Positions 1-6,411 of a DNA stretch of 43,188 nucleotides are shown here, piece by piece; positions within the stretch are counted from its first letter, which is position 1, and each line of letters begins with the position of its first letter. This DNA comes from Verrucomicrobiota bacterium (GTDB lineage: Bacteria; Verrucomicrobiota; Verrucomicrobiia; Chthoniobacterales; UBA10450), in the NCBI GenBank assembly GCA_003217965.1, contig QHNB01000228.1:1-43188 (forward strand). The letters run 5' to 3'. Made by a program: the position numbers and the translations under genes. The notes below the pieces were generated by a model. It was not told the origin of the DNA. It made no database searches and saw only the letters and a list, made by a program, of their open reading frames with translations.

Positions 1-758
1 CCGGGGCCGCCGCCGCCGAAACTCCCACCACCAGAACTAAAACTGCCAAAGCCACCGCCGGATGATCCACTGGACCATCCACCGCCTCCCCAGCCACCGG
101 TAATCATTGGGCCGCCAAGGCTGCTATAACGATAGCCACCACGGCGGCGCGAAGCTCGGACAAAGACAAAGAAGAGCACCAGTGCGAAAAGGAAAACGAG
201 AAGCCCGGCCGTGCCTCCGCTTTCGTTGCTCCTGCCGCTGCGCTCGGCATTCGTTCTGCCGGAGCCTTTGTATTCACCGCGAATGGCTTTGCGGATGAGA
301 TCGACCCCAACGGTCAATCCGCCATCGTAGTCCTTGACCCGAAACCGCGGTTTAATATGTCGCTCCGTGATATCAAACGCGGTCACATCCGGAAGGGCAC
401 CTTCCAAGCCATACCCGACCTGGATGAACATCTTGCGGTCCTCGACAAACACGAACAAGACAACGCCGTTGCGGCGGTCTTTCTGCCCAACGCCCCAGGC
501 TTGCGCCACGCGACGGGTATAGTCCTCGATCGACGAATCGCTCTGCATTTTCGGATACACCACGACAAGAACCTGATTCGAGGTGTCCCGCTCGAATTGG
601 GCGAGTTGAAGGTTTAATCGGTCCGCCACTGCCGGTGAGACGACGCCGGCGTAGTCATTGAAATAACGATCCGGCTTTGGCGGGATCACTTCCGCAGCGC
701 GAGAAGTCATCGCTGCGGTCAAAAGCACCACCGCAAAAAACGCGAGCGGTTTTTTCAC
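1..758 (-). CDS. TPM-domain membrane protein (YgcG-like), 3' end cut by window edge
   Basis: This is an exported membrane-anchored TPM-domain (TPM_phosphatase, YgcG-like) protein. Translating from a GTG at 758 gives a signal peptide (MKKPLAFFAVVLLTAAMTSR), then a TPM domain at about residues 25-150 that includes YFNDYAGVVS and GVVLFVFVEDRKMFIQVGYG. A single membrane helix follows near residues 178-197 (LLVFLFALVLFFVFV), then a glycine/serine-rich tail that continues past position 1. An in-frame stop lies seven codons upstream, so GTG is the only reasonable start. The gene begins 42 bases after lemA; LemA-TPM pairs are a common arrangement, with both proteins thought to act at the cell envelope. 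The catalytic role of TPM domains is poorly settled. The C-terminus is missing, so total length is unknown. Confidence 0.85.
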   Translation of the reverse strand, partial: MKKPLAFFAVVLLTAAMTSRAAEVIPPKPDRYFNDYAGVVSPAVADRLNLQLAQFERDTSNQVLVVVYPKMQSDSSIEDYTRRVAQAWGVGQKDRRNGVVLFVFVEDRKMFIQVGYGLEGALPDVTAFDITERHIKPRFRVKDYDGGLTVGVDLIRKAIRGEYKGSGRTNAERSGRSNESGGTAGLLVFLFALVLFFVFVRASRRRGGYRYSSLGGPMITGGWGGGGWSSGSSGGGFGSFSSGGGSFGGGGP

Positions 759-800
759 TTCTTCATCACGCCGCTTTCACCTTCCGCGACGCGGGCGATT

Positions 801-1466
801 CTACGGAGTTGCCGTTGCCATCGCGCTCGGCGCCGGCGTCGGACTCCCGAAGTTGAAGTTCACCGTGGGCGCCCTCTCCGCGCCCGGCTGTGACTGGAAG
901 AATGGGCGAGGTTGAAAGCCAAGCACACCGGCGAAGAGGTTCGTCGGAAATATGCGCACTGCGGTGTTGTACTCCTGCACGGCGGTGTTGAAATTGCCGC
1001 GCTCAACCGAGATCCGGTTCTCGGTTCCCTCGAGCTGGGCCTGCAAGTTCTGAAAATTCTCGGTCGCACGCAATTCCGGGTAACGTTCGCTGACCACGAG
1101 CAAACGTGAGAGCGCGTTGCTCAACTGGCCCTGCGCTTGTTGGAATTCTTGGAGTTTGGCTGCGTCAGTCGGTGCCTTGTTCGGATCGAGCGTCATCTGC
1201 ACACGACCGACGCTGGCCCGCGCGTTGGTCACTTCCGTCAGAGTGGATTTTTCGAAATTGGCCGCCCCAGCGACGGTGTTAACCAAATTTGGAATCAGAT
1301 CGGCGCGTCGTTGATAAACATTTTGGACCTGGGCCCAGCTCTGATCCACTTTTTGCTGCAAGCTGACGAGGCGATTGTAGCTGCCAGCAACAGCGCAACC
1401 ACCAATCAAAGCGATAAATACAATGATCGCCGCGATGGCAAGACAACCAAACAAAACTTTACTCAT
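801..1466 (-). CDS. lemA: LemA family protein
   Basis: LemA is a small membrane-anchored helical protein of uncertain biochemical role that is often encoded with TPM-domain proteins. The 221-residue product has one N-terminal hydrophobic helix (about residues 4-27). It then shows the typical LemA start of the helical domain: YNRLVSLQQKVDQSWAQV followed by RRADLIPNLVNTV. Later family segments include LLVVSERYPELRATENFQ and RISVERGNFNTAVQEYN. The tail after residue 185 is proline/alanine rich and probably disordered. Length is usual for the family (about 180-220). The cysteine at residue 24 inside the first helix could suggest a lipoprotein, but the context is not a clean lipobox. No clear ribosome-binding site precedes the ATG. 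Confidence 0.93.
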   Translation of the reverse strand: MSKVLFGCLAIAAIIVFIALIGGCAVAGSYNRLVSLQQKVDQSWAQVQNVYQRRADLIPNLVNTVAGAANFEKSTLTEVTNARASVGRVQMTLDPNKAPTDAAKLQEFQQAQGQLSNALSRLLVVSERYPELRATENFQNLQAQLEGTENRISVERGNFNTAVQEYNTAVRIFPTNLFAGVLGFQPRPFFQSQPGAERAPTVNFNFGSPTPAPSAMATATP

Positions 1467-1537
1467 ATCAGTGGGATATTAAGGCTGCGCCATTACAGGC
1501 GGTATGCTCTCGATCTTTCAAGGATTGCGCAGCTAAG

Positions 1538-2173
1538 TCAATCCTGCGCGGATGTTTCCGCACCTGGCGCTGATGCGTAAACCCCCTTCGCCGGCTCATC
1601 TCGCGCTCGCGGCAACACACGGGAACGCAATTCCTCCGCGTTCGGAAGTTCATCGAGATTGCGCAGCCCGAAGTGCTCCAAAAAAAAGAGTGTCGTCTCG
1701 TACAATAACGGTCTCCCGGGCAATTCGGCACGCCCACTGATTTTTACCAGCCCGCGCTCCATCAAATTTTGCAAGACGCCGTCGACCGATACGCCACGCA
1801 CGGCTTCGATGTCTGCGCGGGTGATGGGCTGGCGATAGGCAATAATGGCAAGCGTTTCGAGCGCCGGTGGCGAGAGCCGGGGCGGTTTCGTTTCCGGGAA
1901 AAGCTGGCGCACCCATCGCGCACAATCGGGATGGCTGACCAACTGCCACCCCTCGGCCTTTTCCAACAGCATAAAACCACGCATCTGCTGCGAGTATTCC
2001 ATCTTCAATTGCTCGAGCACGGCGGCAATTTCCGGCTCCTTCACCTGCACAAATTCATTCGGCACGAGCTGGTCCGATTCGGATGGCCCGGTCAAAGCAT
2101 CGCGAAGTTCACGCGTGCTCAGTGGTTTCTGCGCGCTGAATAAGAGGGCTTCGAGTGCTTGCGTGAGCGTCAT
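1538..2173 (-). CDS. scpB: Segregation and condensation protein B (ScpB)
   Basis: ScpB is the winged-helix kleisin-associated subunit of the SMC-ScpA-ScpB condensin, which compacts and segregates the chromosome. The 211-residue product starts MTLTQALEALLFSAQKPLS, a typical ScpB opening in the first winged helix. The second winged helix holds ALETLAIIAYRQPITRADIE and GRAELPGRPLLYETT, both strongly conserved in ScpB. The end is low complexity. Length is usual (180-220). No scpA or smc is visible nearby, so the partner must be encoded elsewhere. The gene lies between glmM (135 bases upstream, with a palindromic repeat in the gap) and lemA (71 bases downstream), on the same strand as both. Confidence 0.95.
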   Translation of the reverse strand: MTLTQALEALLFSAQKPLSTRELRDALTGPSESDQLVPNEFVQVKEPEIAAVLEQLKMEYSQQMRGFMLLEKAEGWQLVSHPDCARWVRQLFPETKPPRLSPPALETLAIIAYRQPITRADIEAVRGVSVDGVLQNLMERGLVKISGRAELPGRPLLYETTLFFLEHFGLRNLDELPNAEELRSRVLPRARDEPAKGVYASAPGAETSAQD

Positions 2174-2182
2174 GTCTTATCC

Positions 2183-2288
2183 GTCATTCCGAGCGGAGCG
2201 AGGGACCTCGCATAACTGCAGCCGCTACTCTAATTATCAGGTACGCCGCACCATCTGTCGTGAGGTTCCTCACTTGGTTCGAGATGAT
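2183..2288. repeat. Palindromic intergenic repeat (type A), between glmM and scpB
   Basis: Two 29-base arms form an imperfect inverted repeat: the left arm at 2183-2211 starts GTCATTCCGAGCGGAGCG, and the right arm at 2260-2288 is nearly its reverse complement. About 48 bases separate the arms. The arm sequence closely resembles that of the element at 6244, so this is a dispersed repeat family. Such REP-like units usually lie just outside coding sequence and can fold in RNA. A role as terminator or RNA-stability element is possible, but no U-tract supports it. Confidence 0.7.
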
Positions 2289-2308
2289 TCTGAGTTCAGA
2301 CATCGCGT

Positions 2309-3685
2309 CTAGTTTGCCCCAATCGCGTTTTCAATTGCCTCGGCAATTCGATTGGCTTGGCGATCGATTTCTTCCCGCTCACGACCCTCAATCAGCAGCC
2401 GAATCTTTGGCTCGGTTCCGGAATAACGCAGCAGAACGCGTCCTTTGCCGGAAAGCTTCTTTTCCGTTTCGCCCACCAGCTCCATCACGTCCGGAAGCTG
2501 ATCGAGCGGCGGTTTACTTCTGACCCGCAAATTGCGCTGCGCCTGTGGGTATTTTTGTAAGCAGCCTTTTAGTTTGCTCAGCGGCTGGCCGCTTTCTTTC
2601 ATGATCCGCAAAATCTGAAGCGCGCTGATGATGCCATCGCCGGTGGTGGTGAAATCACGAAAGATCATGTGCCCGCTTTGCTCGCCGCCGACGTTCAGGT
2701 TTTGCGCAACCATTTCTTCGAGCACGTAACGATCGCCTACTTTAGTACGAATGACTTTCCCGCCGTGAGGGGCAAGCGCCTCCTCCAGAGCAAAGTTGCT
2801 CATAACCGTGGCAACAAGGGTGTTATTTCGCAATCGTTTCGCCCGCAGCAAATCAACGCTCGCGATGGCAAGAATTTCGTCGCCGTCGACCAGTTCGCCG
2901 TTTTCATCGCAGAGCAGGACACGGTCGGCATCTCCGTCGTGAGTGATCCCGACATAGGCGTGTGACTCTTTGACGAAGCGCTGGATTTCCTCCGGATGCA
3001 TGCTGCCACAGCCAGCATTGATGTTGGTACCGTTGGGCGTGTTGTGGGTGACCACGATCTCGGCGCCGAGCTCGCGCAAAATGCACGGGGTGGATTTATA
3101 GGCGGCGCCGTTCGCGACATCGACCGCAACGCGCATCTTTTCTAGCGATAAACCACGCGGGAAGCTCGCCTTGGCAAATTCGACATAACGACCCAAGGCG
3201 TCGTCGATCCTGGTCGCACGTCCGATTTTTTCCGCGCGTGGCCGGATCGCATCAATCTCGCCGGTGAATACAAGCTGCTCGATCTGTTGTTCGACCTGGT
3301 CGTCGAGTTTGTAGCCGTCGTGCCGGAAAAACTTGATGCCATTGTCTTCGTAGGAATTGTGCGAGGCCGAGAGCACGATCCCAGCGTCGGCTCGGAGCGA
3401 ACGGGTAATGTAAGCGACCCCGGGCGTTGGTAGTGGGCCAATGACCAAAACGTCAACGCCCAGCGAGGTGATACCGGCGACGAGGGCATTTTCCAGCATG
3501 TAGCCGGAAAGACGCGTGTCCTTACCGAGCACAATCTTGGGGCGCGCTCCGCTCGGATGTTCCCGCGGATTAATCTTTGCGAAGACATGCGCGGCGGCAC
3601 GGCCCAGCTTCAGCGCCGTCTCGGCCGTGACTGGTTCAACATTGGCAATCCCACGGACGCCATCAGTGCCGAATAATTTTTTCGT
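2309..3685 (-). CDS. glmM: Phosphoglucosamine mutase (GlmM), probable ACG start
   Basis: GlmM converts glucosamine-6-phosphate to glucosamine-1-phosphate, the step leading to UDP-GlcNAc for peptidoglycan and LPS. The phosphoserine loop is SASHNSYEDNG (active Ser about residue 108), the metal loop is DGDADRVL, and the phosphate-binding loop is RYSGTEPKIR. The conserved N-terminus KKLFGTDGVRGIANVEPV is in frame only if translation starts at ACG (3685-3683), because a TAA stop immediately precedes it. The next conventional start, GTG at 3532, would remove the first 51 residues including FGTDGVRG. With ACG the product is 458 residues, normal for GlmM (about 445-450). The gene overlaps the 3' end of the response-regulator gene by 23 bases, so the two are surely co-transcribed. 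An ATG-to-ACG sequencing error cannot be excluded; in the regulator frame the change is silent (Asn AAT/AAC). Confidence 0.93.
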   Translation of the reverse strand, partial: TKKLFGTDGVRGIANVEPVTAETALKLGRAAAHVFAKINPREHPSGARPKIVLGKDTRLSGYMLENALVAGITSLGVDVLVIGPLPTPGVAYITRSLRADAGIVLSASHNSYEDNGIKFFRHDGYKLDDQVEQQIEQLVFTGEIDAIRPRAEKIGRATRIDDALGRYVEFAKASFPRGLSLEKMRVAVDVANGAAYKSTPCILRELGAEIVVTHNTPNGTNINAGCGSMHPEEIQRFVKESHAYVGITHDGDADRVLLCDENGELVDGDEILAIASVDLLRAKRLRNNTLVATVMSNFALEEALAPHGGKVIRTKVGDRYVLEEMVAQNLNVGGEQSGHMIFRDFTTTGDGIISALQILRIMKESGQPLSKLKGCLQKYPQAQRNLRVRSKPPLDQLPDVMELVGETEKKLSGKGRVLLRYSGTEPKIRLLIEGREREEIDRQANRIAEAIENAIGAN

Positions 3686-5027
3686 TTAATTTTCGGTGCA
3701 AGGTGCGCCGGCTGATTCCCAGCCTTTTCGCCGCAGCAGTAATGTTGCCATTGGTCGCCGCCAGCGCCTGCGTAATCAATCGCTTTTCCGTTTCGCCAAG
3801 GTCGAGAGGGTTGACGACTTCCGATGTGGCGGCCGCCCCAGTCGCCACGCTGGCCGACTGCCGAATTGCCGCTGGCAGATCGCGCAAGGTGACTTTCGGT
3901 CCGCTCGCCATTACCACTCCGTGCTCGATCGCAGTGCGCAACTCGCGGATATTGCCGGGCCAATCGTAGCCAAGAAGGACGTTCATCGCATCGGAGGTGA
4001 TATCCACCACCGGTTTGTCATTTAGCTTCGAGAAGTGTCGCAAAAAGGCGCGCACTAAAAGTGGTATGTCTTCCTTGCGGGCGCGCAACGGAGGCATGGT
4101 GATGCGCACGACATTGAGACGAAAATAGAGATCATCGCGGAATTTTCCTTCGCGCACCAGTTGCTCGAGATTCTTGTTTGTCGCCGCGATGACGCGCACG
4201 TCTGCCTTCAACGTCTGAGATCCTCCTACGCGCTCGAACGCGCGTTGTTCGCTCATTACCCGCAGCAGTTTCACCTGCGTGCTCGGCTCAATCTCTCCGA
4301 TTTCATCGAGAAAAATGGTGCCACCATTTGCTTGCTCAAATCTTCCGATGCGACGCTCGTGGGCGCCGGTAAATGCCCCGCGTTCGTGCCCGAATAACTC
4401 ACTCTCGAGCAGGGTTGGGGACAAGGCCGCGCAATGCACAGCGACGAATTTGGCCTTGTTCCGCCGGCTTAAATTGTGAATCGCGTGCGCGGCCAATTCC
4501 TTTCCCGTACCACTCTGCCCCTCGATTAATACGTTGGCCGAGGAAGGCGCGACTTGACGGATGGTATCGAGCACTTCGCGTAGCGCGACGGATTCGCCGA
4601 GGATGTTTTCGAGCCCATAGCGTTCATCAATCTGCTGACGCAAGCTCCGGTTCTCCTGCTCTATTCGCCGTGATTGCAGAGCGCGCGCAATCAAGATCTC
4701 GACCTTGTCCAGATTGAGTGGCTTGGTCACAAAATCGTAGGCCCCTCGCTTCATGGCCTCGACCGCAGTATCAACTGAGCCGTAGGCGGTCATCATGATA
4801 CAAATTGGGGGCTGCGGAAGCTTGAGCGCGCGATCGATCAACTGCATCCCATCTTCGCCACCGAGCCGGAGATCAGTGAGGATGACATCAATTGTCTCCC
4901 GCTCCAGTACGCTAATCGCCCCACCGATATCTTCGGCAACATAGACGTCGTACTCTTCTTCGAGCAGACGGCGCAGCCCGTCCCGGGTATGCTTTTCGTC
5001 GTCAACAATAAGGATCGTTGGCTGCAT
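3663..5027 (-). CDS. Sigma-54-dependent response regulator (NtrC family)
   Basis: This 454-residue protein is a two-component transcriptional activator working with RNA polymerase sigma-54. Domains in order: a receiver (residues 1-120, phospho-acceptor Asp52 in VILTDLRLGG, acidic pair DD9-10, Lys102 in TKPL), an AAA+ ATPase (about 140-375) with Walker A GQSGTGKE at 170-177, the sigma-54 contact loop GAFTGA at 217-222 and Walker B GGTIFLDEIGE, and a Fis-type helix-turn-helix at the end (NGNITAAAKRLGISRRTLHR). All key residues are present, so it should be active. The partner kinase lies 8 bases upstream in the same operon and glmM starts inside its last codons. Target promoters are unknown; this placement raises the possibility that the system responds to envelope or amino-sugar status. 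Confidence 0.96.
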   Translation of the reverse strand: MQPTILIVDDEKHTRDGLRRLLEEEYDVYVAEDIGGAISVLERETIDVILTDLRLGGEDGMQLIDRALKLPQPPICIMMTAYGSVDTAVEAMKRGAYDFVTKPLNLDKVEILIARALQSRRIEQENRSLRQQIDERYGLENILGESVALREVLDTIRQVAPSSANVLIEGQSGTGKELAAHAIHNLSRRNKAKFVAVHCAALSPTLLESELFGHERGAFTGAHERRIGRFEQANGGTIFLDEIGEIEPSTQVKLLRVMSEQRAFERVGGSQTLKADVRVIAATNKNLEQLVREGKFRDDLYFRLNVVRITMPPLRARKEDIPLLVRAFLRHFSKLNDKPVVDITSDAMNVLLGYDWPGNIRELRTAIEHGVVMASGPKVTLRDLPAAIRQSASVATGAAATSEVVNPLDLGETEKRLITQALAATNGNITAAAKRLGISRRTLHRKLNEKIIRH

Positions 5028-5035
5028 CCTCGGCT

Positions 5036-6238
5036 TCAGCCTTGATCCTTCGTTCCCTCTCTTTTCCCCGCCTCAAGCATGCGCACACGTTGATCCTTGA
5101 AGGGTAACCGAATCGTCAGCGTTAATCCCTTGCCTTCGGCACTCTCGATCGCGAGCTCACCTCCGTGTTCGCGTACGATCCTGCGCACAATCAACAGGCC
5201 GAGGCCGGAGCCGCTCGATTTGGTCGTGTAATACGGCTCGAAGACACGACTTAACGCTTCGGCCGACATGCCGCCACCGTTATCGGTAAAACTCACGCGC
5301 ACGTGGCTATCGTCCATATCGGTGCGAATGCGCAAGATGCCGCGCCGCTTCATCGCTTCAAAGCTGTTCTTGATGATGTTGTAAAAGGCCTGCTTCATCT
5401 GATCGCGATCGATTTGGACGAGAGGCAGGTCGGAACGGGGCTCGCTTTCAACCACGATGTCGCGCGCCTCAATTTCCGGGGCGAAGAAATGCAGTGTCTC
5501 CTCGACGATGGCGTTGATGTTTGCCGGCTGCAGCTGCGGCTTCGAGGGCCGAATAGCGCGCAGGAACTGAGTCACGATCGAATCCAGCCGGCCGATTTCG
5601 TCACGTGCGACCTTGATTGATTGCCCGAGCTCGTCTCGCTCTTGGCCCTTCAATTTCCGAGCCGCGCGTTCCATCAGCTGAAGATGAATGTTTAATGAAT
5701 TCAGAGGATTTCCGATTTCATGCGCGACGCCGGCAGCGAGCAGAGTCAGGGCATTCAAGCGCTCGCTTTCAATCGTTTTTTCGGCGGTGCGACGGCTTTC
5801 CGTGATATCGCGCAAGATAATAGCGTAGCCAACCTGGTGCCCTGCCCCATCGGCCTGCACATCTTCTGCGCGATGCTCGATCATCAAGGGCACGATGTAG
5901 AAGTTGATGAATCGGTTCGATGGATAAAAAATTTCGAGATCGCGCGTGACCGGCCCGCCGCTTCTGGTCAGCGAATGCCAGTCCAGACCACGCACCCGCT
6001 CGTCAAGCTTCTTGCCAATCGAGTCTTCGGCATCCAACCCGAAAAGTTCGCAGGCAGCATCGTTCATGTAAGTGATTTTGCCGCTGGAATCGGTGACAAT
6101 GATCCCTTCCTGGATCGCGTTGAAAACGGTTTCGAGGAATCCTTTTTCCTGCGCCAGACGCAGCAAATAATTCTGGACATCTTCCGGCCCAATCTTGCCG
6201 AGGCGACCGATCAGTTTTGCGAGAAAGCCGGATTTCAT
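5036..6238 (-). CDS. Cytoplasmic PAS-domain sensor histidine kinase (NtrB/AtoS-like)
   Basis: This 400-residue soluble histidine kinase is the likely cognate sensor for the NtrC-type regulator 8 bases downstream. A PAS domain spans about residues 33-145 (ETVFNAIQEGIIVTDSSGKI, ending GYAIILRDITESRR). The dimerisation/phospho-acceptor helix carries His173 in AAGVAHEIGNPLNSL. The ATPase domain has an N-box (FYNIIKNSFEAM), G1 box (DNGGGMS), F-box (FEPYYTTK) and G2 box (GSGLGLLIVRRI). No transmembrane segment or signal peptide is seen, so the signal is probably intracellular. The start ATG follows a palindromic repeat element and has no strong ribosome-binding site. Confidence 0.95.
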   Translation of the reverse strand: MKSGFLAKLIGRLGKIGPEDVQNYLLRLAQEKGFLETVFNAIQEGIIVTDSSGKITYMNDAACELFGLDAEDSIGKKLDERVRGLDWHSLTRSGGPVTRDLEIFYPSNRFINFYIVPLMIEHRAEDVQADGAGHQVGYAIILRDITESRRTAEKTIESERLNALTLLAAGVAHEIGNPLNSLNIHLQLMERAARKLKGQERDELGQSIKVARDEIGRLDSIVTQFLRAIRPSKPQLQPANINAIVEETLHFFAPEIEARDIVVESEPRSDLPLVQIDRDQMKQAFYNIIKNSFEAMKRRGILRIRTDMDDSHVRVSFTDNGGGMSAEALSRVFEPYYTTKSSGSGLGLLIVRRIVREHGGELAIESAEGKGLTLTIRLPFKDQRVRMLEAGKREGTKDQG

Positions 6239-6243
6239 ATCGC

Positions 6244-6336
6244 TGTCATCCTGAGCGGAGTGAAGGATCTCTCAGTGAATCGAGAGATTTCTCGTAGGGG
6301 CCGACCCTGAGCACGGTCGAAGGGCTCGCAATGACA
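6244..6336. repeat. Palindromic intergenic repeat (type A), TGTCAT...ATGACA
   Basis: This 93-base element is bounded by TGTCAT at 6244 and ATGACA ending at 6336. The left arm reads TGTCATCCTGAGCGGAGTG, and the right arm, read on the minus strand, begins TGTCATTGCGAGCCCTTCG. An inner hairpin is formed by GATCTCTC and the nearby GAGAGAT. It starts 6 bases upstream of the histidine kinase start codon, so it is transcribed into, or forms, the 5' leader of the kinase-regulator-glmM operon. It belongs to the same family as the repeat at 2183-2288. Confidence 0.75.
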
Positions 6337-6340
6337 AACC

Positions 6341-6402
6341 TGTAGTGGCGGCTATTCCGGACCGAAGCCGGAGGACTGCCGCGGTCGGCGACCGCGGCTA
6401 CA
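6341..6402. repeat. Palindromic intergenic repeat (type B), TGTAG...CTACA
   Basis: A second and different palindromic unit sits four bases after the type A element. It is bounded by TGTAG (6341) and CTACA (6402). It contains the internal perfect inverted repeat GCCGCGGTC-GGC-GACCGCGGC and a smaller inverted repeat around TCCGGACCGAAGCCGGA. It ends 9 bases before the pnp stop codon position (6412), so it lies in the pnp 3' region. Partial relatives appear at 8711 and 9066. Confidence 0.6.
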
Positions 6403-6411
6403 GCTTGCCAA

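Noticed and set aside
5720..6310. 196-codon open frame on the plus strand running into the repeat
   Set aside because: Antisense to the histidine kinase and without domains; it ends within palindromic repeat sequence.
6244..6402. Insertion sequence or CRISPR remnant
   Set aside because: The elements are short palindromes with no transposase, direct target duplication or regularly spaced repeats.
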